DNA from: JANNMJ01 sp031397815
GTDB taxonomy: Bacteria > Bacteroidota > Bacteroidia > Cytophagales > Hymenobacteraceae
Assembly: GCA_031397815.1 (NCBI GenBank)
Contig: JANNMJ010000204.1
Coordinates: forward strand, 1-31,866
Direction: 5' to 3'
DNA: 31,866 nt
The position numbers and the translations under genes are program-made. The notes below the pieces were generated by a model that saw only the letters and a program-made list of their open reading frames with translations, was not told where the DNA came from and did not search any database. Of the stretch, positions 8,584 to 18,081 are shown piece by piece (position 1 is the stretch's first letter; every line of letters starts with the position of its first letter).

Positions 8584-8623
8584 ACCAACGACCGCTTTCC
8601 GGATAACCGGGGCGGTCGTTGGT
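8584..8623 (-). terminator. Second hairpin downstream of the PorV-like gene
   Basis: ACCAACGACCGC (8584-8595) pairs with 8612-8623, with an inner CCGG-ATAA-CCGG stem. On the minus strand it is followed by TTCTTTTTCC, so it can stop transcription coming from the operon at 8724-17978 before greA. It may also lie in the greA leader. Confidence 0.6.
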
Positions 8624-8659
8624 CCTGTTGATTTCGATTCTGGGTAGTCACTACCAGAA

Positions 8660-8699
8660 ACAAAAAGAACGGCTCCCCATAGGGTGCCGCTCTTTTTGT
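8660..8699 (-). terminator. Terminator of the TonB receptor/T9SS/PorV operon
   Basis: CAAAAAGAACGGC and GCCGCTCTTTTTG form a 13-bp stem with one mismatch, capped by CCC-ATA-GGG. The minus-strand side ends in TTCTTTTTGTTTC. It begins 24 bases past the PorV-like stop codon. Confidence 0.8.
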
Positions 8700-8723
8700 C
8701 AGGCAGACTACACTACAAAAGTA

Positions 8724-9818
8724 CTACAGTACCAGCCGGATTCCAATTGAGTGCGTACCGTTCCAGGGGTTAGTAGACCGGAACGAGTAGTCAACTCCGA
8801 AGCGGTGCTTCTTCTCATCGGTACCAGAATCCGCGTCGGCTTTACCGAACGGCACTTCCACCGAAGCACCAGCCGTCAGACCGGTATGGGCAGAGGAACG
8901 CGTGCTCGCCTGCTCATTGCCCTTGATGTAATCGTAACCACCACGCACCATGAACCGCTCCATAAAGGCGTATTCAAGGCCGCCTTGGATTTGGTCATTG
9001 GTAAAGGTGTTGGAAACGAACGTCGAGGCAATAGAGATACGATGATCTTCTGCAGCGAAGTAATCGTATTGCACGCCAATGTTCAGCGAAGTCGGGATCT
9101 CAAAAGAAGCCGCTTGACCTTGCACCGAAGCATCCACATTACCACCTTCAATGCGCCCGCGGTACGTCAAGCCGTCGCCGCTGTATTGCATCTCCGGACC
9201 CACGTTGCGCAGCGCCACACCCACTTTAAAGTTCTTACGGTCTGGGTCAACCCCTGGCCCGCCAATGTGCGCCTGGTACTGCACAGCCCCGTCGAACGCA
9301 ACGCCTGAAGCCGACGCGTTCGGTACCGATTGGCTGACATAACGCAGCGTAATACCACCGGTAATCCGCTCGGAGAACACCTTGGCGTAAGAAAGGCCAA
9401 AGTTGAGCAGAGTCGCTCTGAAGTTGATATCCTGATCGGGGTTATCAACCGTCGTCTGCTTGAAATCTCCGAGGTTCCAAGAAGTAGCGGACAGCCCGAG
9501 GACGCCGCCGTTCTTGCCCAGCTGCTGGCCGAGGCCGAAGCTGCTGACGTGAATATCAGTTCCGCTCATCCAGTTGGTTGAGCTGAAGAGAACTTCGGTC
9601 CCCCGCACATAGGCCAAACCGCCGATGTTGGAGTTCATCGATTCCACGCCCCGGATACCGGCACTGTTGGCCCCAGCCCAACCCGATGAGCGTGCCCAAG
9701 GGTTTACAGTAAGCTCAGTGGCGCCGGCACTTCCGCGCTTTTGATCATTACCAGCAACAGCGTTCTGTGACAGTGCAAGTACACAGACCAGCGAAGTGGC
9801 AGCAAAGAAATTCCTCAT
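8724..9818 (-). CDS. PorV/PorQ-family outer-membrane protein
   Basis: 364-residue outer-membrane β-barrel of the type IX secretion accessory family. The start at 9818 gives a clean signal peptide MRNFFAATSLVCVLALSQNAVA; the 25-residue upstream extension is rejected. The mature N-terminus has the family pattern LTVNPWARSSGWAGANSAGIRGVESMNSNIGGLAYV, followed by alternating strands and a final aromatic/hydrophobic β-signature GIRLVL. In PorV the barrel carries T9SS cargo from the SprA translocon to the attachment complex. It is 81 bp downstream of a T9SS-type secreted protein and ends the operon, which suggests a dedicated shuttle or partner for that protein. Whether it is PorV itself or a paralogue cannot be decided here. 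Confidence 0.8.
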   Translation of the reverse strand: MRNFFAATSLVCVLALSQNAVAGNDQKRGSAGATELTVNPWARSSGWAGANSAGIRGVESMNSNIGGLAYVRGTEVLFSSTNWMSGTDIHVSSFGLGQQLGKNGGVLGLSATSWNLGDFKQTTVDNPDQDINFRATLLNFGLSYAKVFSERITGGITLRYVSQSVPNASASGVAFDGAVQYQAHIGGPGVDPDRKNFKVGVALRNVGPEMQYSGDGLTYRGRIEGGNVDASVQGQAASFEIPTSLNIGVQYDYFAAEDHRISIASTFVSNTFTNDQIQGGLEYAFMERFMVRGGYDYIKGNEQASTRSSAHTGLTAGASVEVPFGKADADSGTDEKKHRFGVDYSFRSTNPWNGTHSIGIRLVL

Positions 9819-9899
9819 AATCTGTCGTCCGTTAGCTGCCGGCTTCGGCGTAAAGATGAGACTTGGCTGGACAGCCAATGTGAGCTTAGTCATTGGCCG

Positions 9900-12800
9900 T
9901 TAGAAGGTATCAAGGTCAATCGGACGCAGCACGCCGAACCACTTCACTACCGTTTCACAACCCGCATCCGGTGCCTTGATATGGAAGAGGTACACCCCTG
10001 ACGAAATTGGCAAGCCGCTTTCGTTTTTCATGTTCCAGTCGAGGGACGTGAGCTGCGTGTCTTTCCGCAGACGGCGGACCAGCGTACCGTTCAAGGTATA
10101 GATCGTGATTTCGGCCCGCTGTGGCAGGTTAGTAATCTTCACGATGTTATCGAGCTGACGTTGCTCATACTGCGAGAAAGCGTAGTATGGGTTTGGTACA
10201 ACTCGCGTTTTTGCGAGCGCTTCGCAGAGCACCGACGTCTGACCAGTACGCACTGCTTGCTCATTCAGCGAGAAGGAGTATTGCGGCGTGTTTGCAGGCC
10301 CCGTGCTGTTAGCTGGAACCTCTGGGTACGAGGCGAAAGCACGATCAACACGGATGCTCACCCGGGCAGTAGAGTTGTTCTGGAACAACGTCCGCTGATC
10401 GCGCAGCTTCGGATAGCCCACCCACATGATCGAGTTGTAGGCAGCTTGGTAAACCCTTCTAGCCTGAACAGGTGCCGTTAGAGCCGCTGCCTCATCTTGG
10501 ATTCTTTCCATATCGAGGCCCTTGTCGTACTTGGTGTCAAGAACATAGACAAAGTTGCGACCTGCCTGTTTGGAGGAGTTTGGCTCCCAAATCAAGTCAG
10601 TGCCTTTATCTGGCCCTTGCCCACCTTGTTCTTCCGGAGCCGAGCTTTCTGAGAACATCAAATTCAACCGCACACCACGATCCAAGTCGATCGCATAACC
10701 TGGGAACCAGCCCATTCCAGTAGAAGGCTGCCCATTTGGTGCCACACTCCCGTCAGGAAGTCCATCAACACCAATGGATGGCTTGGTGCTGAATTTTTTG
10801 GTTAAAATGTAGTTATTACTGCCCTGCCCAGTTGCAACGATTTGCAAAACAGGCACCCGAGTCCATTTAGACTTGTCTGGAGTGAAAACAACATCTACGT
10901 TATGAAGATTGCCAAGCTGCTTTACAGCTGGCTCAGTCGTATAAGCAGCTCCTTGAGAGACAACTGACCGGGTATCTACGTAGGCTGCCCACGTTCCGCG
11001 GAACGTGATCACGCCGGAAAGACTGATCGGCAAGATGTTAGAATAGATGCCACTTGGATCCCATTCCTCAGTAGTAGCCGCAGTACCTTGAACCCGTGGT
11101 GGAATCAGCCAATCAACCCCTAGAATGGTGTTAGCCAAATTTCCTTGCTCACCTGGCACCCCCGTTAGCCATTCAGTACCTGAATGCTTGAGCGAGGCGC
11201 CAATGAATTGAGTTTGCGGATTCAGAGTAGGTTGGTAACCTGGGTTACGCCCCGTTTTGACCTGAATGGAAAGACCATACGCTGGAATTAGCTCTTCATT
11301 GATTTCAGAAACGCGACGCGTGACGTAATTCCACGCAGTTTCTGCTTTCAAGCGCCAGCGCCAGAAGTCATTCTGGTCGTACTCGGTGGCTCGTGCAGTG
11401 ATAGCACCATCGGCAGTTTTTACCCCTCGTGGCTCTTCGTTATAGCCTTCAAGTGGTGAACCGGTGCTGGTGCTACGACGGCGAACTTGAGCGGTGAATG
11501 TACCACCCAGACCGTCGTTAAGCATTTCCACATCGAATACGAATGCGGTATCTTGTGACGAGGCCCCACTTATAATCCGGTGGATAATTGCTCGGCCTGG
11601 GATCTGAACGATTGCGTCGTCGATTTCCCAAGTACGTGCCGCATTAGTCGGAGTCTCGGCAGTGGCAAATTGGCCAGTGCTTTCCAAGATATCGCCTACC
11701 TGAAACTGTCGCGAAGCGGAAAGACCCCGTTTCGATACCATCAACCGGCTGGAGAGTTTGACCGTGAATTCGGCATTACGCACCAGCTTCGGATCGTAAA
11801 TCCGGACGCTAAATGGGCCGAACCCTTTCTCGTAGTTCAACTCCTGTTTTTGGTAATCAGGTGCAGTAAGGATAGTGGCTTCATCGGCATCCGTGATTTC
11901 AAGCTGACGGCCACCCGCGCCTTGACCGAAGTTGCGTGTGATAGCTACTTGATCATACACGTTCGAGTTCAACACCAAACCATTGCTTTCAAACAACGAC
12001 TGGTGAGGTGTAACGGTGATTTTCGACGTAAAGCGACCTTGCAGATAAGGGCTCTGTACACGCGGCAAACCGTTCAAATCTTTGCTTACATCAGCATTGT
12101 AGGCGTAAGGAATGACCAAGAAGGTATACTCCTTATTGTTAATCAGACGGCTGTTACCCGTTGCAAACTTGTCCTCCGTGATATTCAATGTGTGGAAGAT
12201 GCCTTGGTCAGCACCATCAGCGTTCACTTTGATCGACGGGACAATCGCGTTAACGTCAACATTGTACTCGTAGTTGATAATTTGCGTGACGCCGTTGATG
12301 ACGTCTCCACGTGCAATCAGACGAGCACGGTCGAGGTTGCCCACTTCCGAAGCCGTAACGGTTGAATTGACCAATTGATAGACCAAGTACCCTTCAAAGC
12401 GGAAAACGCGGTCTGGAATATTAGCGGGCAGACGCGTATCTTCCAATGCATAGGTCTCGGTGTTGTAGCAGCCGTTGCCTGGCGTGCAAACCTCACGCGG
12501 CTGGATAGCAAGTACTACTTGCTTATCAAGCTCAGAAGCCGTGACGATAGGTGCCGGCGGACCATCCGGAATCTGGAAGTCGCCATCGAACAGGGCCTGC
12601 GCCAAGTCATCGGCGTAAAGAAGCAGGTTGAGCGAGCCTTGCGGACCACCCGAACCAGCACTTGCCCAGACGACCCCAATCGTGATGTTGTTGACCGCAC
12701 CCGGACGAAGCGTGAATGGGCCAGCAGATTGCAAAAAGCGACGGTCAGCGGGTTGGTTCTGAGCTCCACCAGCTAGGGTAGTTCTCGTCTCTGACCAAGG

Positions 12801-14237
12801 GAAAGGTGGACGGCCGCTACCATCGCCTTTACCGGTATTTCCAGCCAGCGGGTCTTTCGAAGAATCCGTGTACTTGTTACCGAAGCCCCATCCGAGTGGG
12901 TCGCTCAAATAGCCAGCACCGGCGGGGAACATAAAGGCGTAGTTGTCCGCCGTTACGCCTGCGGCCAGATAACCGTTACCACCAAATTTCAGATCCGAGT
13001 TAGCGGCATCATGAATCTTGCTACGGAGGTAGTTGTAATAGTGGATGGCTTCGGTCGGGTTACCGATTGGCGAGAAGTCGTTGTTGTAATAAACGAAGTT
13101 CGACATGATGATCTTCTCCCCCGGCTCATCCACTAAGAGAGTGTCTAAAATGCCTTGTGAGTAAGAATCTCGGTCGTTATCGATACTGTCGTTGGCATCT
13201 GCAATAGGCCCCTCGAAGAAGTCTACGCCAACAGCTGGCGGGTTCGCGCCGTAACCGTTTACACCTTCGTCGAAGTTATCGCCGTTGTAGCAGATACCCA
13301 ACCCGCGCGATACATCGCAACCAACATAGTCGTCGTTGAACCAACCCAAGTCTGGGTCGACCCACTGACCCATGAAGGTCTTTTGCAGCGTACGGTTTCC
13401 TTTGTTCGCCAAGCGCTGCTTGTAGAACGTCATGTTATTAAGTGGGTCGTTCGTCTGGAAGGCGAACGCCTGAACCGCCAGCTCAAGCCCAATCGCGGCG
13501 GTGAGCGGGTTTTTCAGGTTACCCACATCGTTCATAACCCACCAGATAGCCTGGTCACCTCGAACATCCGGATAATCACCCAAAACCGGATCGTAGATAT
13601 TATCAAAGTTGACGTCCACGAATGGCGCCAGTTCGGTATCCGTCCCGGGGCGGTTGAGGTAGGGGTTGTTCCGGCCCGGCCACTCGCGGATAGCCTGCGG
13701 AACGTCGTCGTCGGTGGCGATCCGGCCAGCAGCAAAATTGGCGCGAAAGGCATCAATAGCGGTACGGTTGATTTTTGCGTGGCTGTTCCAAGCTGCACAA
13801 ACATCTTCCGATACGCTACCGGATGCATCTAGCGGCCCCGGCCAATAGCCAGCTTCCGGAGACCCTTGACGGTCTTGGCGATAGGTCTGAGCGGCTGTAA
13901 ACAGCTGCCCTGTCGGATCCAAGCCACCTAACCATACGGCACCCGCAAAAATGGAGTGCTGCTTCGGCAGGTTCGGATCGTCTTTCTTCGGAATTTCGTA
14001 ACGGGCATCCGTCAGGTTCCACCACATATCACCCCCGTTCAGCACCATTGCCCGAACGTTGTTGACATCAAGCTCAGCACGAGAAGCACTGACCTGGCAG
14101 CTGACATTAACGCGATTAGGTGTCGAAGGCTGACCGGTACTGGTGGGCCGGTTCCTGTCTTCCTTAGCGAAGACAAGCTGCGAAGCGCCGACCAAGGCCA
14201 GCACTAAGAGCCGATTAAGCGGAGAATATCGTTTCAT
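9900..14237 (-). CDS. Large secreted protein with T9SS-type C-terminal domain
   Basis: 1445-residue exported protein. The start at 14237 gives the signal peptide MKRYSPLNRLLVLALVGA…VFA. The N-terminal block VLNGGDMWWNLTDARYEIP and SIFAGAVWLGGLDPTGQ with AAQTYRQ is a pattern I recognise from large Bacteroidota surface proteins of unknown function. The middle is acidic, with Asp-rich turns (DSIDNDRDSYSQG, NGDNFDEGVNGYG), and is probably built of β-domains. The last 105 residues form a FlgD/T9SS type A-like sorting domain (VVPNPYYAFSQYE, ITIYTLNGTLVRRL, SGVYLFHIKAP) but continue to an unusual end, KWFGVLRPIDLDTF. It lies between the TonB-dependent receptor (42 bp upstream) and the PorV-like gene. 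It probably sits on the cell surface as a ligand-binding or lid partner of the receptor. No enzyme motif is seen. Confidence 0.8.
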   Translation of the reverse strand: MKRYSPLNRLLVLALVGASQLVFAKEDRNRPTSTGQPSTPNRVNVSCQVSASRAELDVNNVRAMVLNGGDMWWNLTDARYEIPKKDDPNLPKQHSIFAGAVWLGGLDPTGQLFTAAQTYRQDRQGSPEAGYWPGPLDASGSVSEDVCAAWNSHAKINRTAIDAFRANFAAGRIATDDDVPQAIREWPGRNNPYLNRPGTDTELAPFVDVNFDNIYDPVLGDYPDVRGDQAIWWVMNDVGNLKNPLTAAIGLELAVQAFAFQTNDPLNNMTFYKQRLANKGNRTLQKTFMGQWVDPDLGWFNDDYVGCDVSRGLGICYNGDNFDEGVNGYGANPPAVGVDFFEGPIADANDSIDNDRDSYSQGILDTLLVDEPGEKIIMSNFVYYNNDFSPIGNPTEAIHYYNYLRSKIHDAANSDLKFGGNGYLAAGVTADNYAFMFPAGAGYLSDPLGWGFGNKYTDSSKDPLAGNTGKGDGSGRPPFPWSETRTTLAGGAQNQPADRRFLQSAGPFTLRPGAVNNITIGVVWASAGSGGPQGSLNLLLYADDLAQALFDGDFQIPDGPPAPIVTASELDKQVVLAIQPREVCTPGNGCYNTETYALEDTRLPANIPDRVFRFEGYLVYQLVNSTVTASEVGNLDRARLIARGDVINGVTQIINYEYNVDVNAIVPSIKVNADGADQGIFHTLNITEDKFATGNSRLINNKEYTFLVIPYAYNADVSKDLNGLPRVQSPYLQGRFTSKITVTPHQSLFESNGLVLNSNVYDQVAITRNFGQGAGGRQLEITDADEATILTAPDYQKQELNYEKGFGPFSVRIYDPKLVRNAEFTVKLSSRLMVSKRGLSASRQFQVGDILESTGQFATAETPTNAARTWEIDDAIVQIPGRAIIHRIISGASSQDTAFVFDVEMLNDGLGGTFTAQVRRRSTSTGSPLEGYNEEPRGVKTADGAITARATEYDQNDFWRWRLKAETAWNYVTRRVSEINEELIPAYGLSIQVKTGRNPGYQPTLNPQTQFIGASLKHSGTEWLTGVPGEQGNLANTILGVDWLIPPRVQGTAATTEEWDPSGIYSNILPISLSGVITFRGTWAAYVDTRSVVSQGAAYTTEPAVKQLGNLHNVDVVFTPDKSKWTRVPVLQIVATGQGSNNYILTKKFSTKPSIGVDGLPDGSVAPNGQPSTGMGWFPGYAIDLDRGVRLNLMFSESSAPEEQGGQGPDKGTDLIWEPNSSKQAGRNFVYVLDTKYDKGLDMERIQDEAAALTAPVQARRVYQAAYNSIMWVGYPKLRDQRTLFQNNSTARVSIRVDRAFASYPEVPANSTGPANTPQYSFSLNEQAVRTGQTSVLCEALAKTRVVPNPYYAFSQYEQRQLDNIVKITNLPQRAEITIYTLNGTLVRRLRKDTQLTSLDWNMKNESGLPISSGVYLFHIKAPDAGCETVVKWFGVLRPIDLDTF

Positions 14238-14279
14238 CAGCAATGAAAAACTGTAGTCTTTGGAGGTGGACAACGCGCC

Positions 14280-17200
14280 TTAGAAGGTCAGCGTCGCGCC
14301 AAGCCACATCCGCCGTGGAAGAGAGTAATTGGCATTCTGGAACAGGCGAGCCTGATACAGATCTACTTGCGATAAATACAGCGGCGACGTGTTGCTGGAA
14401 TTTCGCGTTTGGAAATCAGATAGGAACCCATCGTCTTCTGCCGAACCGGTGTAGCGGAAGACGTTGAGTACGTTAGCTGAATTCAGGAGATTTTGAGCAC
14501 GGATATAGACGTTGAGCGTCTTGAGTACGGGTACCTGCTTACCGCCTACTTTGAGAGCAAAGTCTTTATCCAGACGGAGTGAAACCCGCGCACTGGCTGG
14601 CAAGCGCGAGCCGTTAAGCTGGCCTCTCAAAGCCGCACGCTGCTGTACCCCAATCGATACTGCCTGCGTGATGTTCTGCTGTTGCGAATACGGAGTGCCC
14701 GAACCGCCCTGAATCAGGATATTGACCCCAGCATTTTGCAGAAAGCGCTGACCGAATGCAATCGGTCCTTCACCTTCGGCGTAACGGAAATCAAGGCTAG
14801 CCTTGACTTGGTTCCGCTGATCGTAATCCAGCGGAATTGGGACGCGAAGGTTTGGAACACCCTGGCTGGCAAGGTTGAAACCCGACGTCGAGTTAGAGCC
14901 AGTGCCTTTTGCAAACTGCAACGTGTAAGACGCGTTGAAAGCAACGTTCTTCGTGCGGCGCAGGTCGTATTCGAGGGTCATACCTTTCACAGTGCCGAAG
15001 TCGATGTTCGCGAACGTGATATAATCAGTCGGGTAAGCGCCGAATACTGGGCGATACTGAATCAGGTCACGCAGCTCGGAATAGAACGCCGATATCGTTA
15101 GACCAGAAGACTGGGTCAAACGTTGCTGAAAACCGACCTGCATGTCGATTTTTCTTTGTGGCTTCAGATCAGGGTTGTTGACCGAGTTGAGATCAGAGCC
15201 GAAAACCGATCCTTTGAGGTAATAATAATCCGACGGACGGGTCGGGTTATTTTCCGGACGCTGGGTCAGAATGTCGTAGTGAGCGAAGAACATAGCGTCC
15301 TCCGAAATCGGGAACGAGAACGTTACCCGTGGCATCACGTTGATTTGCGGCTTGTAATCGCGGAAAGCGCGAAGCGACACCTTTTGATCCTTGACGTATT
15401 CCAAGCCGGCGCCAGGCGTCTGGCTGCCTTGGGCGGGCACGCGGAAGTAAGGGTAGGCGGTACCGTTACCCTGGATCTCCGTGATATTCTCCGTCACTCG
15501 GCCATCGGCCGTGTAGAAGGTATCGCCACTGCGGTAGCCGGTGATGCGGTAACGGCTTGGGTCGCCACCGGTTTCTGGGTCGCTATCGACGTAAGGCACG
15601 AAGTCGTCGCCAATGTTGGACGGACGCTGATAATCGGCCCCGTTAGCGAAGCTCTTCACGTCGATATCCTTCACGAGCGACACGTCGACCAAAGAGTATT
15701 TGTCTTTCAGAACTCGCTGGTTGGCATCGAAGCGGTCGATCCGCAAGCCAACGCGCAGGATCATATCCTCAATCGCGAACTTGTCTTCCACGAATGCTGC
15801 GGCGTACGTTGGACGGTAAGCGTCCTGTGGGCGGTTCTGAACGTCGGTAAAGAAATCGCTGAAAGCGACTTTTTTCGACGTATTGCGCTTACCCAAGTAC
15901 GTGTAGCCTTGGTAAGAAGACACCAGCCCTTGACGGAGCGCGTCTTCCGCAGTAAAATCTTCGAGCCGAATCTGATCCGGGTTCAGCTCATCAACGTTGA
16001 TGTAGTTCAGCCGTTGAGCATCGGTATAACCCAACCGACGGCGCAGATTAACGGAGTAGCTGCTCTCTTGCAGACCATTGGATGCATCGACCAATTGCTG
16101 AGCGGCAAAGCCATCAACAAGCGTAATGTCTCCTAGACCGGTCTGACGAGCGATGTGGCTGTTGGCCAAGCCGCGCGCCGTATTCCAGAGGCCTTGCGGG
16201 CGGGCGTCGTAGAACGACTCGATGCGCTGCTCGAACTCAAGTCCCAGCTTAACCGTGTGTTTGCCGATCTCGGTCGAGCCGAGGGCAGTTAAGCGATACT
16301 GGTCATTTTTCTGAAGCAGATATTGATTCCACGGACCACCGGTACCGGAATAGACGTTCTGAATCAGGTTAGGCGAAAATCCATTCAAAACCCCTTGCTG
16401 ACTAATCAGCGAAGTGTAGCTTGTTACAGGGTTGTTACCCAGATTGCCATCCGTCAGAAGCTGATTATTGTAGTTAGCGAGGAGCGGATTATTTGGCGCA
16501 GCTGAGAAATTCACGCCATTCGGCGAGCTGAACTGAATGGCGTAGGGATAGGCAACGCCGTCAATTTCGCGCGTCGTATCGAGCGCTATAAGCTGAGAGC
16601 GAGTCGTCTCGCTAAACCGGCCTACGTAGCCGTACTGAGCGAGGTCGTCCTTATAACGATCGTCTTGGAGAACGCGGTCGAATCGGGTAAAGTCGCCCTG
16701 AACCTGATAGTAGGAGTTCTTCAGCAAGCTGCCTTCACCGGAGCTACCAAAATTCTGAGTGAAACGCGCGAACGTGTTCCAGTTGGTGGTGAACCGGCGA
16801 GGATTATTAGCGGAGTTCAGCAGCGCGCCGGTACCCTGGAAAAGATCCTGCTGGTAACGGTCGTAAGATCCCCCAAAGCTGAAAAGGATATTATCGATGG
16901 GCTGAAAGTCGAACGATGCGTTCACGCTCTGACGGCGCGAGTCGGCGTTGGGACGAACCTTAACTTTCTCAAGGTCGTCCATCCGCAACAGCTCAGCGGA
17001 GCGCTGAACCGTCCCGGTTTGCGGCGAGAACACGAATGGATTCGCCTGGATTTCTGCCAGCTTATCGGCTTTCACCTGATAAAGGCCCCGGTAGAACGGG
17101 TTATCGTCCTGCGAGGATTGGTATTGACCGGCCAAGAAGAAACCTAACAAAGCGCCTTTCTCGGTGCCGTCGTCAGCTTTACGCTTCAGGATTGGGCCGG

Positions 17201-17978
17201 AGAGGTTGAAGTTGACGAGGTTGTTCTTGTATTTGTCGAACAGGTTCGACGTTTCCGCTTCCACACCGCCGGAATATTTGCTCGACGGGCTGCTGGTGGT
17301 GATGTTGATGATACCACCGACGGCGTCGCCGTACTGCGCTGGTACACCACCCGTCACCACCGTCAGCTGGGCGATAGCGGACGTAGGGATGTTTGGAGCA
17401 CCGCCCAGCTGCTTTACGCCGTTCACGAAGTAAACCGTCTGCGACGAGCGCGCACCTTTCAGGTTGAGCGCAGCATTATCATCGGCCGCGAAAACCCCCG
17501 GCGTAGTCGACGCCAACGTGGTGACGTCCCGCGTGGGAAGCTTCATGATGGCCGCGTTATCGAGCGTGTTGGCAGTTGGGTCTCCGCCTGGATCGATAAT
17601 CGGAATCCGGTAGTTCGTGATGACTGCGGCATCCAGATCTACGCCACCTGCCTCAGCCAGCTCGGTGTTGAGGTAACGGGTTTTGTCCACTTCGATCGGC
17701 ACGTTACCGAGCTTAACCGTGGCAAAAGCCATGTTGATGAACTCTACCGAGTAGCTGCCCGGGACGAGCGGCGATACCGAATAGAATCCTTTTTCGTCGG
17801 TAATGCCGGTGCCTTTGACGGCGCCGTTCAGTTTTACCACGACGTTCACCCCCGGAATGGGTGCCCCTTTGTTGGCCTTCTCAGTGACCTTCCCGGATAG
17901 CTTGCCCGTTTGGGCATAGGTCGTCCCTACGAAGAAACTCAGGACGAGGACCAGGCAGAGTAGTACTCTTTTCGCCAT
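14280..17978 (-). CDS. TonB-dependent outer-membrane receptor
   Basis: 1232-residue outer-membrane active transporter. The ATG at 17978 gives the signal peptide MAKRVLLCLVLVLSFFVGTTYAQ; the longer ORF upstream overlaps the promoter and is rejected. A carboxypeptidase-regulatory-like β-sandwich (25-110, SGKVTEKANKGAPIPGVNV…) is typical of Bacteroidota SusC-like receptors. The plug covers about 140-230 (LASTTPGVFAADDNAALNLKGARSSQ, VTGGVPAQYGDAVGGIINITT). The rest is a β-barrel ending in a C-terminal phenylalanine (GATLTF). No SusD gene follows; a T9SS-type protein and a PorV-like barrel do. The ligand is unknown. First gene of the operon, with its promoter overlapping the end of the dehydrogenase gene region. 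Confidence 0.92.
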   Translation of the reverse strand: MAKRVLLCLVLVLSFFVGTTYAQTGKLSGKVTEKANKGAPIPGVNVVVKLNGAVKGTGITDEKGFYSVSPLVPGSYSVEFINMAFATVKLGNVPIEVDKTRYLNTELAEAGGVDLDAAVITNYRIPIIDPGGDPTANTLDNAAIMKLPTRDVTTLASTTPGVFAADDNAALNLKGARSSQTVYFVNGVKQLGGAPNIPTSAIAQLTVVTGGVPAQYGDAVGGIINITTSSPSSKYSGGVEAETSNLFDKYKNNLVNFNLSGPILKRKADDGTEKGALLGFFLAGQYQSSQDDNPFYRGLYQVKADKLAEIQANPFVFSPQTGTVQRSAELLRMDDLEKVKVRPNADSRRQSVNASFDFQPIDNILFSFGGSYDRYQQDLFQGTGALLNSANNPRRFTTNWNTFARFTQNFGSSGEGSLLKNSYYQVQGDFTRFDRVLQDDRYKDDLAQYGYVGRFSETTRSQLIALDTTREIDGVAYPYAIQFSSPNGVNFSAAPNNPLLANYNNQLLTDGNLGNNPVTSYTSLISQQGVLNGFSPNLIQNVYSGTGGPWNQYLLQKNDQYRLTALGSTEIGKHTVKLGLEFEQRIESFYDARPQGLWNTARGLANSHIARQTGLGDITLVDGFAAQQLVDASNGLQESSYSVNLRRRLGYTDAQRLNYINVDELNPDQIRLEDFTAEDALRQGLVSSYQGYTYLGKRNTSKKVAFSDFFTDVQNRPQDAYRPTYAAAFVEDKFAIEDMILRVGLRIDRFDANQRVLKDKYSLVDVSLVKDIDVKSFANGADYQRPSNIGDDFVPYVDSDPETGGDPSRYRITGYRSGDTFYTADGRVTENITEIQGNGTAYPYFRVPAQGSQTPGAGLEYVKDQKVSLRAFRDYKPQINVMPRVTFSFPISEDAMFFAHYDILTQRPENNPTRPSDYYYLKGSVFGSDLNSVNNPDLKPQRKIDMQVGFQQRLTQSSGLTISAFYSELRDLIQYRPVFGAYPTDYITFANIDFGTVKGMTLEYDLRRTKNVAFNASYTLQFAKGTGSNSTSGFNLASQGVPNLRVPIPLDYDQRNQVKASLDFRYAEGEGPIAFGQRFLQNAGVNILIQGGSGTPYSQQQNITQAVSIGVQQRAALRGQLNGSRLPASARVSLRLDKDFALKVGGKQVPVLKTLNVYIRAQNLLNSANVLNVFRYTGSAEDDGFLSDFQTRNSSNTSPLYLSQVDLYQARLFQNANYSLPRRMWLGATLTF

Positions 17979-18028
17979 AAAGTGAAAGAATGAATTGGAA
18001 ATGACCCGCGTATGCGGCTTCCAAGCCC

Positions 18029-18058
18029 TAAAAGTAACAAATCGACAACAAACGCCAA
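18029..18058 (-). promoter_or_regulatory. Promoter of the TonB receptor operon
   Basis: On the minus strand TTG (18058-18056) is 19 bp upstream of TACTTTTA (18036-18029), one base off TAnnTTTG. A start near 18022 gives a leader of about 45 nt. The element lies just after the dehydrogenase stop codon at 18082. Confidence 0.5.
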
Positions 18059-18081
18059 GATTTTCCGTAAGGGAGGCAACC

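Noticed and set aside
11580..12365. Plus-strand ORF of 261 residues
   Set aside because: Antisense to the T9SS-type protein; no domain or start context.
15123..16136. Plus-strand ORF of 337 residues
   Set aside because: Antisense frame of the TonB-dependent receptor, with no recognisable domain.
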